Origin: Petaurus breviceps papuanus
Taxonomy: Eukaryota; Chordata; Mammalia; Diprotodontia; Petauridae
DNA length: 64,000 bases
Reading direction: 5' to 3'
Assembly: GCA_028583685.1 (NCBI GenBank)
Contig: JAMXIF010000043.1
Span: 10,027,705 to 10,091,704 of the forward strand
Within the stretch, counting starts at the first letter, position 1. Every line of letters begins with the position of its first letter. Both the position numbers and the translations under genes were made by a program. Under the pieces are notes generated by a model. That model did no database searches. It was not told where the DNA came from and saw nothing but the letters and a program-made list of their open reading frames with translations. Below, in pieces: positions 31,550 to 41,965 of this stretch.

Positions 31550-31840
31550 CCTGGATTATTACAATAGCATTCTAATGGGGCAGTTCCTTTCTATTCCGTC
31601 CTATCCCTATTCATCTCGTCCATCACCGCAGATTCACTACCCATTATACCACTATATCTCATCCCTTCCCTGTACAGAAATTAAAATGTCCATGATTCCA
31701 TCTTATGTACAAGGAATAATTTGAAATTCCTTAATCTGGCATTCAGGGCACTGCCAAATCTGACCTCCTTCTACTTCTCCACATCTTTGTTCCATTATTT
31801 CCTCCCCATGAGTGCTTTTCTCAAGCAGAGGGGTGTAGTC
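31550..31840 (+). repeat. L2 LINE ORF2 3' region
   Basis: 'cctggattattacaatagca', 'cattcagggcactgccaaat', 'ctgacctccttctacttctc', the L2 order in sense. Confidence 0.8.
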
Positions 31841-32080
31841 ACTTAACTTTAATAGTTTAAGGAATTATGATTCCATCTACACGGGTAGTTTCTCTACAGA
31901 CCAAGCTCAAAACTATTCCATAACTTAGTATAAATTCTTCATGAGTTGCTGTGGCAGGGGAAAAAAAATGCCTGTGACTAATCTTGAGGCAACAGAACCC
32001 AGCTTAGGATGGTCCTTGGAAGATATATCATAGCTGTTGCCTCCTTATACCCCAAGCCTCCCTTGAGCTAGAGTTATCTT
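31841..32080. other. Unassigned sequence
   Basis: Nothing recognised. Confidence 0.4.
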
Positions 32081-32084
32081 GGTG

Positions 32085-32340
32085 TCATAACGGCTAGAGC
32101 TTTGAACGTGGAGTGAAGACCTGAGTTCAAAATCCAGTCTCAGACATTTATGAGCTGCGTGATCTCAGGCAAATTACTTAGCTGTCCCCAGCCTCAGTTT
32201 CCTCATCTGTAAAATGAGATAATAATAGCACTTCTTCCTGGGTTGTTGTGAGGATAAGATGAATTAATATTTGTGATATGCTTTGCAAACCTCAAAGCAC
32301 TCCATAAATGCTAGCTATAATGAAAGAAATAATAATAATT
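32085..32340 (+). repeat. MIR SINE, nearly complete
   Basis: 'gacctgagttcaaaatccag', 'cagcctcagtttcctcatct', 'ggttgttgtgaggataagat', 'ctccataaatgctagctata'. A short GAT repeat follows. Confidence 0.85.
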
Positions 32341-32379
32341 ATTAATGATCATGATGATGATGATCAACCTTATGCTCCA

Positions 32380-33330
32380 TAGGCATAGCCTTCAAGAACC
32401 CAGAGTTGCCTCATACTCTGATAAGGACCAAGTGACCTTTCTAACCTTATTTTACATTGATATCCTTCCCATACCCTGTACAGACAAACTGACCTTCCAG
32501 CTATTCCTCATAGACAACACTGTCTTTCTTCCACATCTTAAGTCTTTGCACTGGCTGTTAAGTCTTCCTGGAATTCTCCCAGTATGGCTTCCTCTGAGAA
32601 TTCCTAGCTTTCCTTCAGAGCTCAGTTCAAACTCTGTCTCCCCATGAGGCTCTTCTGATCTTCCCCTACTCTGTCCCAGCCCAAGTCGACCCATGCAGAT
32701 CACTTAAATAATACACATTACTCACCTCCCCTAACACCACCTTGTTTTCATTTTGTTCCAATCATGTACGTATCTATACCGTGTTTCCCTGATAATAAGA
32801 CATTGTCTTATTATTTTTTTGGAAAGAAAAACACCAGAGGGCTTATTTTCAGGGGAGGGCTTATGTTGTCCTGCCTCAGCTCTCCTCCACGGCACTGCTC
32901 TCAATGGCGCCAGCAAGCAAATCACTGGGGAAGAACAGGATGACGCGCTCACTGCTGCAGGTCTGATTGGATGCAGCTTGGAGTGCGGCGTGCGTTTCAC
33001 CCGGGGGGGGGGGGGACGGTGCATACAGAGGGTACCATAATGTAGCGTGTAGCGCAGGGGATCACCTTCACTACAGTAGCAATCTCAATAGGGCTTATTT
33101 TCAGGGGAGGGCTTATTTTCGAGGAATCTTACACAGTAAGGGGAGGGCTTATTTTTGGGATAGGTCTTATTATCGGGGAAACACGGTAGATAAACTCTCT
33201 CTTGTTGCTACCGTAGTAGAATGTAATCTTGAGAGCACAGACCATCTCATTTTTTTGGCTTTGTATCTCCAGGGCCAGGAACACTTGGTGAAAGCTTAAT
33301 GCTTAATTAATTGACATTAAGTCACAGCCA
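32380..33330 (+). repeat. L2 LINE 3' region split by a MITE
   Basis: 'agtctttgcactggctgtta' and 'ttcagagctcagttcaaact' before the MITE, 'tagtagaatgtaatcttgag' after it. The halves join across 32777-33188. Confidence 0.8.
32779..33186 (+). mobile_element. 408-bp Tc1/mariner-type MITE, CpG-rich core (copy A)
   Basis: Ends 'ccgtgtttccctgataataa' and, reversed, 'ccgtgtttccccgataataa'. TA flanks at 32777-32778 and 33187-33188. The 5' half has 'agggcttattttcagggga', a motif repeated near the 3' end. The core (about 32860-33050) is GC-rich with many CpGs and a G(14) run. No transposase frame; the open frames across it are not gene-like. Carries a 53-bp segment near its 3' end that copy B lacks. Confidence 0.88.
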
Positions 33331-33639
33331 CTTCACCATTCCCCCCAAAAACACTTTGTGTATTTCTACCTTTCACCTTTGTTCATGTTGCTTCTCTAAA
33401 TGAAATTGTTTGCTCCTACCTCTAGGAGAAAGTCTGGTTTGACAGGAGCACGGTGAATTTATTATGTAATTGAAAAAAAAAAAAGGAAAGCAAGTAGTGT
33501 ATAAGAAATATTCACAGTATCATGTACAATCTTCGGGATGATAATTAAAACCATGATACTAAAAAAAAAAACCCAAAATTATCACATTGACTCCTGCCCA
33601 TTTGGCACTTAGGACACATTTACTTTTAACAAACCAGGA

Positions 33640-33830
33640 ATTAAAGACATACATACACAGACATATATATACACACATATATGTGTGTGTGTAATTTATA
33701 CACATAAGTAGTATATTACATACTAGTATGTGTATTTAAATAGTATATAATATAGAATACAATCTATATATTACATATTCTATGTAATATGATTTATAGA
33801 TATATTTAAATGTATATCTAAAATATTGTT
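33640..33830. repeat. AT/ACAT low-complexity block
   Basis: Mixed ATAC, ATGTGTGT and AT-rich repeats. Confidence 0.85.
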
Positions 33831-33834
33831 AACT

Positions 33835-33975
33835 TTGCATTCCTGTATGTTATCTCTTCAATTCCAACATAAGGTGCTCAAGGACAATGACCCTGTGTCC
33901 TAATTTTTTTCCTCCCCCACTGATAGCTGAAAGCTTTGCAATAGTAGCTGTTCAATAAATATTTTTAAAATGGAC
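33835..33975 (+). repeat. L2 LINE 3' end
   Basis: 'tgctcaaggacaatgaccct' and 'tagctgttcaataaatattt'. Confidence 0.65.
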
Positions 33976-34074
33976 ATTGAATGAAATTAGCACAGCAAGA
34001 CTATACTTCTATGCAAAATATCCCCAATTGTGGCACATTGTAAACCTGCTGAACAAAAGAAGGATCATGGATTG

Positions 34075-34245
34075 TTAGAGCTGGAACAGGCCTTAGAGAT
34101 CATATGGATCACTGCCCTGGATTTACAGAGGAGGAAATAAGACTGAAAGAGGGGAAGGCACTTGCCCCAGGGGATCCAGGTAGTTAGTGTCAGAGACAAA
34201 ACTAGAATCTATGTCTCTTACTTCCAGGCTAGGGCTTTAGTCAGC
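34075..34245 (-). repeat. MIR-like SINE
   Basis: 'gttagagctggaacaggcct', 'tagagatcatatggatcact', 'tttacagaggaggaaataag'. Confidence 0.7.
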
Positions 34246-34580
34246 AGGAAAAAACTTAAAGAAGAATACATTTTCAGCTCAGGTAACAGAAGACCACTAA
34301 GAAATAATGCCCAGGATATGAACAAGGCATGCAGGTCAGAATGTAGGTTTTGACACCACCCAAAGGACTAGGTTTGGACAGGAGAAAATCTTTCTCTTTG
34401 GAGAGGTTTTAAAAATAGACTAGATTCTGCTTTTGTTGGGATGGTTTTTGTGTGATCCTACTTAAAGAGAGGTGAATGAACCGAGGTGACTTTTCAAGAT
34501 CCTTTCCAATCCTTTGATGCCTTGATTTTGTGAACTTTGCTCACTTTATAATCTGACCGATGCTTACTTATTCAATGTTT
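34246..34580. other. Unassigned; traces of MIR at the right
   Basis: 'ggtgacttttcaagatcctt' at about 34485 is MIR/L3-like; the rest is not assigned. Confidence 0.35.
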
Positions 34581-34589
34581 CCCCCCACT

Positions 34590-35340
34590 GCTCCCCAGCA
34601 AGAACCTTGTGCTCCAGCCTGACATCTTCCTACCTGGCCTGGTGATTTCCCTGTTCGTTCCTGTCTCTCTCTGCCCAGAATATTTCTTCTGACAGTCATT
34701 TCCTTTACCCATTTGCCCAGTAAAGTCCTGCGTATTCAAGACCCACTACAAATACTACTTCTATGAAAACTTTCAACACTCCTATGGCTAAGGCATTGTT
34801 GCATCTATGGAGGTGGTTGTGTTTTGTTTTGCTTTAGTTCAAGGACAAACTGCTTATGGGTGTCCTGAACAATCCTTAGCTACCGTGTTTCCCTGATAAT
34901 AAGACCTATCCCAAAAATAAGCCCTATTGAGATTGCTACTGTAGTGAAGGTGATCCCCTGCGCTACATGCTACATTACAGTACCCTCTGTATGCACCGCC
35001 CCCCCCTCCGTGAAACGCACGCCACGCTCCGAGCTGCATCCAATCATAGCTGCAGCAGTGAGTGCGTCATCCTGTTCTTCCCCAGTGATTTGCTTGCTGG
35101 CGCCATTGAGAGCAGTGCCGCAGAGGAGAGCTGAGGCAGGACAACATAAGCCCTCCCCTGAAAATAAGCCCTCTGGTGTTTTTCTTTCCAAAAAAAATAA
35201 AAAGACAGTGTCTTATTATCGGGGAAACACGGTAGGTAGCGCTACAGCTCAGTACAGTCCAGCCTCAGCTCCAAGACACATACTTGTGTACACTTAGTAT
35301 ATGCAGTGAGTGCTCAATAATGCTTGTCGACCAAATGCCT
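34590..35340 (+). repeat. L2 LINE 3' region split by a MITE
   Basis: 'ctacctggcctggtgatttc', 'aagacccactacaaatacta' before the MITE; 'tatgcagtgagtgctcaata' after it. Confidence 0.7.
34883..35232 (-). mobile_element. 350-bp Tc1/mariner-type MITE, CpG-rich core (copy B, inverted)
   Basis: Same family as 32779-33186 but reversed. Ends 'ccgtgtttccctgataataa' and 'tcttattatcggggaaacac'; TA flanks at 34881-34882 and 35233-35234. Differs from copy A by a few percent, mainly at CpG sites, and lacks the 53-bp segment. Confidence 0.88.
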
Positions 35341-36200
35341 GAATGCTAACTATGGAATTGGGACTATGTTCATTCATCCTAAGGAAGCATCCCAACAACT
35401 AACTGGTTAAAATATAAACCCCAAGTGGAACCTTGAGAATAGTGTTCAGAGGCTGGGTATAGTGATTAAATACACATGCTCCAAGTGTGAGGGAGTTAAA
35501 TTAAGGAAATAATAATGTGTCCAGCTTTGTCTAAAGAAAAGAATCCTGGAGGAAAAAAATCAAATTTGAAGTCTGACTATACACTGCTGTTAAGTAGCTG
35601 AGACTGATCATTGATTGCTCCTTTGCATCATGGCCCTATTTGGAGGCTTGACCTCTGCCTAACTCTGGCTTTTGGTGCTTATGTATCCTTTGGCCTTAGT
35701 TCCTCTCCTGACCTGCTTCTTCCAAGTCCAATCCTATCTCCCATGTGACTGTCCATGAATTGTTTGGTGAAATGATATATGAATCAAGGAACTCTAGAAT
35801 TTTACGTATTAAAACAAATAAACAGGCACTTGGAAAAATTCAGTATTTTTGAGGTTTTATTACTTAGAGACAGGGGAAGATATATCCTGAAGTGCTAGTT
35901 ACCCATAGTCCCATCATTTGTTTTATCCAAATCTTCCCTGTGAGGTATAGAATTGATCAATTAGCATGGTTATGTGTCAGAGGGATGGGATTGGGAGGAG
36001 GGAAGGGAAGACTCCATTGGGACTTTATCTAACATGCTCAGTATAAGCCTTTGCCATGCTTGGCCCCATCAATAATTATGATGTTCAGATTTCAGTACTA
36101 TAGAAGGCAAGGATCTACCTTTCATCTTACCCTTTAGAATAGCACACAAAATAAAATTTAAAAAGCATACGCTTCCCTCTATACAATCCTGCCATGCCCC

Positions 36201-36202
<2 letters not shown>
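35341..36202. other. Unassigned sequence
   Basis: Nothing recognised on either strand. Confidence 0.4.
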
Positions 36203-36243
<41 letters not shown>

Positions 36244-36251
36244 GTTAGTGT

Positions 36252-36286
<35 letters not shown>
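36203..36286. repeat. (GA)n microsatellite
   Basis: Two GA runs separated by 'gtgagttagtgtgagt'. Confidence 0.95.
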
Positions 36287-36288
<2 letters not shown>

Positions 36289-37154
36289 ATGTTTTACTGG
36301 CAATGGGAACGCACCAAAAAGTTTATAAAGGAAGAGACAGCCCCTCGGGCGACAATCAGTGGTCAGACAGTATCTGACAAGCTCAGTGGAATTGTAGCTA
36401 TTGCTCTAGGGCTGTTCTTAGTTCTGGTCAATTCCGTTGCTAACTGGGATATGAAAGGAAACCAAGTGAAAATAAAGCAAAGGAAAAAAAATAAGCAATA
36501 CAAAGTAAAACAAACTCCTTATATCTGGAAAATTAAGACACTCCCCCCCCCCCAACCCCCCCACCCCCCCCACCCCTAGAAGATTCTTTTCTTCTTGCCC
36601 TAAAGGGCTAAGAAGTTCTGAAGATTCATTTCATGAAAAGTCACAGGCCTATTTTACATAACACTTGTTCCTACTTTTAGAGACTTGCTACAATGAAGTA
36701 GGAATTTGCTGTGAGAAGTGGGAGCTTCAGTGAAGTCAGAGCCACAGAGTAAACTGAAGATACCCGATAAAAAATGCAGTAGAGTCAGAGGATGCTGGGA
36801 AATAAGCTTCATGGAATGAGACCAACTGATTTGAGTTAACTACCTCAACTCACTTTGCCATCTTTTCTGGAGGATGGAGGCACCTACAGCTTCTCCTCAT
36901 AAAGAAGCAGCAGTCCTATTTCCTGACTAATTAGAGAGGTTTATAATTAGGTATTGGCATATAGGAAAGGATTAAATTCCTTTTAGAGCTGTGTGAAATT
37001 CAGCAGCTTGAATTAGGAAGGTTGTACAAGCCAATTTTGGGGAGTTTGTTTTCATGAGTTTGTCCTAATTGGGATTTTGATTCCCCAACTTTACTTCTAG
37101 AGAGGGTTCGAAAACCTCCAGACCCTTGTTGGGGGCTGCAGAATTCACCCATCT
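36287..37154. other. Unassigned sequence with C-rich tract
   Basis: The 109-codon plus frame starting in the GA repeat runs into a C-rich tract at 36541-36577; no known domain. No repeat family recognised in the rest. Confidence 0.4.
36541..36577. repeat. C-rich homopolymer tract
   Basis: Runs of 6 to 11 C broken by AA and A; a possible i-motif/G-quadruplex former. Confidence 0.9.
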
Positions 37155-37625
37155 GTCACAGGATCACAGATTCAGAGATGGAAGAGACTTTAGAGATCAC
37201 CTAGTCATAGATTTGTAGTTGGTAAGAACCTAGGGGCCAACTGGTCTAGGAGTTCTTTACCTGGGGTCTTCGAGCTTGGTGTATCTGTACATGTACGTGC
37301 AATGTATATGCATACATATCTCATCTAGATAGACTTCCACAACTATATTTCAGTATAATTTCTATCTTTCATTATCCTATTATTTTATTTTCAGCATTTA
37401 AACACATTATTCTGAGGAGTCTATAGACTTTACCAGGCTGCCAAAAAGAAGGTTAAAGAAGCCCTCATACAGCCCAGTCCCTTATTCTACAGAGGAGGAA
37501 ACTGAAGATCAGAAGCATTAGGTGACTTAACTTACCATAGAGAGTTAAGTGGCAAAGCAGAAATCCCAACCCAGGCTCCAAAGCCAGCACTTAGCCCACC
37601 AAGACACACTCCCTCCTCCTTTTTG
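37155..37625 (-). repeat. MIR-like SINE split by a hAT-type MITE
   Basis: 'ggatcacagattcagagatg' and 'gaagagactttagagatcac' on the left; 'ttctacagaggaggaaactg' on the right, then 'cttagcccaccaagacac'. Confidence 0.7.
37246..37455. mobile_element. hAT/Charlie-like MITE
   Basis: Left 'aggagttctttacctggggt' and right 'aggttaaagaagccct' are imperfect inverted ends. 'tatatttcagtataatttct' and 'acacattattctgaggagtc' inside match a known Charlie-type mammalian MITE by memory. No clean 8-bp duplication. Confidence 0.65.
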
Positions 37626-37649
37626 ATTCATAATCTAATAAGCCCATCT

Positions 37650-37990
37650 TTATCTCTAAAGTCAATCACCACGTATTTGTTGAGAACCTACTATGTGCAG
37701 TTGTGCTATATGATGGGGATAAAAAATGTTTTCTGCCTTCAAAAGTGTCATAATATGTTGAATGAGGTAGGGACAAAGAATTATAGTTACAGTTTATCAA
37801 GAATGATAGTAAACCCATGAAAAGTTAATTGCTATTAATTTAACAGAAAGGAGAAATCACTTCAGGCTGGGAGGATAAGAAAGGATACTTGGGAGAGCAG
37901 AAGACGTGAGCTGAGATTTAAAAGACCAGTGGGATATGGATAATCAGGGGGAGAGAGAGGAAAAGAAAGATAGCTTTTATAAAAGGAAAA
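37650..37990 (-). repeat. L2 LINE fragment
   Basis: 'gttgagaacctactatgtgc', 'tctgccttcaaaagtgtcat', then body words to 'tgagatttaaaagaccagtg'. Confidence 0.7.
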
Positions 37991-38039
37991 AAAAAAGCTT
38001 TCCAGGTGAAGGAACTAGGTGATCAACCTTGATGAGCAA

Positions 38040-38215
38040 GTAATAGATCACAAGTTCTTCTTGAAATGCAGTTTAGGGACCATTAGGTCACCCCTTTCAT
38101 CTTACAGATAAGTTTACAAAAGCCCAAAGAAATAGTCAGTCGTTTGCTAAACTCACAAAGGTAGTGAGAAGCAGACCTGGGATCTGAAGACAGGTCCTTC
38201 AGATTACAATACACT
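38040..38215 (-). repeat. MIR-like SINE
   Basis: 'ttcatcttacagataagttt', 'agaagcagacctgggatctg'. Confidence 0.55.
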
Positions 38216-38470
38216 GCTATTTTTGTTGTATAATACTGAGGAATCTATAGATTTATCCTTTCCCTTCCCCAAAGAAGTTCTACCTTAATCTATATTACTT
38301 AGGGAAGAAAAATTCCTGTCTTGTCATTTATTTGGATATTGATTGACTGACCACAGTGTTCTTGTCACTATATTAAGCAGTGCAGATATCAAACAGGTTA
38401 ATAATGCCTTGTGAAATGCATATATACCATGGAGTTTCCTTAATCTGTTCCTTCCCACTAGGTGTTCAGC

Positions 38471-38720
38471 TGTGGGTATCATCTCAGTTGATTAGAAACT
38501 GATTCTAATGAGATTAAGGTCAAGGGTTCCATCCCTGTGTGGTTCAGGTAATTTTATTCTGCAACATGGCCATAGACTTGCTCTCACTCCCTGTTTACTT
38601 CCTTGTAAAGGTATATTATTAGCACCAGAGGGGACTGGGTGAAAGTGGGTATATAGGACAGCATTAAGACATATCCTTTGGAAAAACAGCTTAAACTGTG
38701 AGGCCTCCTGATGGTGGAAC
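38471..38720 (+). mobile_element. Ancient SINE with tRNA-Ile-like head
   Basis: 38471-38547 can be aligned to tRNA-Ile(AAT): 'atctcagttgattagaaact' (A box), anticodon region 'gattctaatgag', and 'aagggttccatccctgtg' (B box and T arm). The body that follows ('caacatggccatagacttgc', 'acatatcctttggaaaaaca') recalls an old mammal-wide SINE, probably MamSINE1, from memory. The arms no longer pair well, so it is not a functional tRNA gene. Confidence 0.6.
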
Positions 38721-38917
38721 AGCCATATTATTTCCATAAGGCATGTTGTCATTTACCCAAGATTGGTGGCCATAGCCTCCAATTGAAAGGTTCATTCTTT
38801 TCCTCCACTGAATCGTGAACCCAAAGCAATTCCTCAAGGAAAAACCATTTGGTCAACAGATCAACAGCCTTGCCTTTTCATCAGTGGTTATTTTTTGCTG
38901 TCAGTATCCATACCAGT

Positions 38918-38999
38918 ATGTGTGTGTGTGTGTGTGTGTATATGTATGTATATATGTATATATATGTATATATATATATACACACACATACACACACAT
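38918..38999. repeat. (TG)n(TA)n(CA)n quasi-palindrome
   Basis: TG repeats, then TATG/TA repeats, then CACA repeats: the two halves are near reverse complements. Confidence 0.9.
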
Positions 39000-39389
39000 A
39001 CTTCGCTAAATAACATACATTTTGATTAATATTGGCCCAATGATATACATGTATGAAGAAAAATAAAATGAGAGGAACAGATATAATAATGAAGGAAGGC
39101 TTCTTTGTAGGGAAACATTTTGAGGAAAGAATTGTAGATCCCTAGAGGACCTAAGGCTTATGAGAAAGGAAAGGGAAGTATAGACCAGAAAAATGATGAA
39201 GACATACTGACCTTGTGTTTCTGTACTGTGGCTTCTTCTCAGTTCTATCTCTTAGAAGCCCTGGATTTCTTTGAGATTTAACTGAGAAGCCACTTCCTAC
39301 AAGAAGACTTATAGAGTTGTTATTACTTTATTCCTCTATTTCCCATTTCTCTGAACTCAAATGAACTGAACTGTTTTCATGGGGAATCT
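39000..39389. other. Unassigned sequence
   Basis: Nothing recognised. Confidence 0.4.
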
Positions 39390-39640
39390 CCCAGTGGTTT
39401 GCAGACTTTCCAAGGGCAAGGGTCTCTTTCATGTTTGTCTTTGTATTGATAGTCCATTCTATGGTATTATGCATATAGGCCACTTTTAAGAAATGCTTCT
39501 TGAAATGAACTGTAGTCTCATATAGCATCAGCTCCTTCTACCATATACTAGTGATGACAGGTCACTGTTCGGAGACATCTAGAGATTCATCACTGGGCAC
39601 ATAGTAGGCCTTCAATAAATAACCATTGACTAATTACATC
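39390..39640 (+). repeat. L2 LINE 3' pieces
   Basis: 'tttccaagggcaagggtctc' and 'gcacatagtaggccttcaat'. Confidence 0.6.
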
Positions 39641-39792
39641 TGGGAGAAAGACTTCATTAAGTATCATTGTAGGTGAAGATAGGTATAGGAAACAGTATCA
39701 TATGGATGAAAGAACACTGGATTTGGAATCAGAAAAAGTAAATTTCAGTTGCAGTTCTGTTATTAGTACTATAACACTTAATACATTATGAT

Positions 39793-40237
39793 TCTAATGC
39801 ACTTAAACTATAATGTTGAGTACTTTAGTTATCTGTTAATGTATCCTATCTCCCTAACAAGACTGTGAGCTCTGTATCTTATCTGAACTTTTACAGTACC
39901 TTGCTCAGTTGCTGTTTGTCCTTCATTTTTTTTTTAAGCAATTGGGATTAAGTAACTTGCTCAAGGTTACACGGCCAGGTGCTTCTGGGTGGGTGCTAAG
40001 TGTCTGAGCCTGGGATTTGATCCCCAGGGTATCCTGACACTAGAGCCGGTGCTCTTACTCGCTGTGCTACCTGGCCGCCCCTTGTCTTTCATTTTCAAAG
40101 AGGACCAATGACGTCACTAGTGACATTTTGACTAATGTGTGAATTGGATTTAAGCAAACAGATTTGCACAAAGTCATCAACCTCATCTCTCTTCCTGGGT
40201 TCTCAGAATCTAGTGGCAAGGCAAGTCAGGACGAACT
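39793..40237 (+). repeat. Local duplication, copy 1 (L2 tail + MAR1-like SINE, with extra SINE)
   Basis: 'ctaatgcacttaaactataa' to 'ttgctcagttgctgtttgtc', then a MAR1-like SINE from 'ttttcaaagaggaccaatga'. The same L2-tail/SINE junction recurs at 41682-41965. A variant SINE (39930-40081) interrupts copy 1 only. Confidence 0.85.
39930..40081 (-). mobile_element. Variant tRNA-headed SINE
   Basis: Antisense: 'agcaattgggattaagtaac', 'cacggccaggtgcttctggg', 'tcgctgtgctacctggccgc'. Duplication 'ttgtccttcatttt' (39916-39929) and 'ttgtctttcatttt' (40082-40095), one mismatch. The paralogous stretch near 41818 is the empty site. Confidence 0.93.
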
Positions 40238-40384
40238 CATTATTACTAGTACCAGTCATAGGTTGTATACATAGTCTGTTTTCCTCATTTGCAAAATGAG
40301 GGGGTTGGGTTGTACCAATGATTTCTAATGTCTTTTATAGCTCCACATACTACAATTAGATTGCCACCAAACATTTATTATTGA

Positions 40385-40610
40385 TAATAGACATCATCTA
40401 TATAGTGCTTTAAGGTATGAAAAGCATTTTGCAAATGTCAATTTATTTAATCCTCACAACAACCCTGGAAGGCAGGTGCAATTTTACAGATAAGGAAACT
40501 GAGGCAAACAGATTAAGTGATTTGCTCAGTGTCACACAGCTAGTGAGGGCCTGAGGCAGGATTGGAACTCAGACCTTCCTGATTCCAAGCTAGTATCCCT
40601 TCCAGTACAA
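40385..40610 (-). repeat. MIR SINE
   Basis: 'ttaatcctcacaacaaccct', 'ttacagataaggaaactgag', 'agtgtcacacagctagtgag'. Confidence 0.88.
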
Positions 40611-40617
40611 CCCATAA

Positions 40618-40930
40618 CTGCCTGCCTACTAAGTGCCCAGAGTAATGCTAGTCATTGAGAACATAAAGATGAAATTGAAATAGTCCCTGATTTCTGTCAG
40701 AGGAAACAACAACAACAACAATACACAAATAAGTTAGTAAATACAAAAAAAGAAAAATGCAAAGTAATGCCAACGTTACTTTGCTGGAGGTGGGGGAGAA
40801 AGCACAAACCACTAGGAGACCAGAAAAGAATAGGGGGTGGTACTTGACATGAGCTTTGGAGGAAGACAGAACTGATTCCTTAGACTTCAAAATTGTGGGA
40901 GAATATACTGCACTTAGTGACAATGTTACC
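40618..40930 (-). repeat. L2 LINE fragment
   Basis: 'ctgcctactaagtgcccaga' and 'tgaaatagtccctgatttct' begin an antisense L2; the body is diverged. Confidence 0.6.
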
Positions 40931-41250
40931 CAGGCATGACATGAGCCAGGTTGAAGTACCTGGCACGTCTTCCCCATTCATCCCCACCCATCCAAATTCT
41001 ACATAACCTTGAGCGTCCAACTCAATTCAAGCTCCTCCATCAAGTTCAACTAGAGAGAGATGGAGATGATAGAGAGACATAGAAAGTAATGAATGCAGTG
41101 TCTTAAGCTATGAGGAGCCTTAAAGATTATCTATCCTATTATAATATTCCTTGTTTTACAAATGAAGAAACCTGATTTTACATGGCCAATGAGTGGTAAA
41201 AAAAAAAAGGCGGGAGCCTGAGCTTCCTGATTCCCACTCCAATGTAGTAC
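40931..41250. repeat. Diverged L2 and MIR pieces
   Basis: 40960-41060 resembles sense L2 ('ccaactcaattcaagctcct'); 41095-41250 resembles antisense MIR ('caaatgaagaaacctgattt'). Confidence 0.5.
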
Positions 41251-41254
41251 TCTT

Positions 41255-41810
41255 TTCATCCTATGTCCTCCATACATTTTTTCCCATTCCTATGATCTTG
41301 TCATTTCATACCTTTACTCACAAGCTATCAGTGTCCTTATGTTACCTACCAAGTAAAGTTTAAAATGTTACACCTGGCATTCAAGGCCTTCCACTACTGT
41401 TGCTAACCTTCCCTTAGAATATTTTATGCCACTCGGTATACTCCAGCCAAACCATACTATCCCCTGGGTGCTAGTACCACTTGAAATTTCCATATTTCTT
41501 GCATTGCTTATGCTATTCATTTTAATTGAATTATCCTTCTTCCTGATGTTTGCCTGTTAAGTTCTTGTTCACTGTTTAAAACCCTACTCAGAAACTTCCT
41601 GTAGGAATCTTTTGTTTATCCCCCTAATCAGCAACAACTCTATCCCCCTAGGATTTAGTCAAACTCATTATGGCAAAACTCTCTAATGCACTTAAACTAT
41701 AATATTGAGTACTTTAGTTATCTGTTAATGTATCCTATCTCCCTAACAAGACTGTGAGCTCTGTGTAGCTCTGTGTCTTATCTGAACTTTTGCAATACCT
41801 TGCTCAGTTG
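41255..41810 (+). repeat. L2 LINE 3' region
   Basis: 'cctggcattcaaggccttcc', 'gaaacttcctgtaggaatct', 'cctaacaagactgtgagctc'. The last part (from 41682) is duplicated at 39793. Confidence 0.8.
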
Positions 41811-41965
41811 CTGCTTGTCCTTCATTTTCAAAGAGGACCAATGACATCACTGGTGATATCATTTCTAATGTGTGAATTAGATTTAAGCAAGGCAGAGTTG
41901 CACAAAGTCATCAACCTCATCTCTATTCCTGGGTTCTCAGAGTCCAGTGGCAGGACAAGAGTCAA
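41682..41965 (+). repeat. Local duplication, copy 2 (empty site)
   Basis: Counterpart of 39793-40237 without the SINE. The L2-tail part is about 95 percent identical by eye, with a 9-10 bp tandem copy of 'agctctgtgt' added; the SINE part is less similar. Confidence 0.85.

Noticed and set aside
32731-33299. Overlapping frames of 95-110 codons on both strands in a GC-rich core
   Set aside because: They lie in a MITE with TA duplications, recur in the inverted copy at 34883-35232, and encode no transposase motif.
36250-36579. 109-codon plus frame starting MSERERERE
   Set aside because: Begins in a GA repeat and ends in a C-rich tract; the middle has no recognisable domain and no splice or conservation evidence.
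38918-38999. CRISPR-like or origin-like repeat
   Set aside because: It is a simple microsatellite with no spacers; a eukaryotic nuclear context is clear from the transposons.
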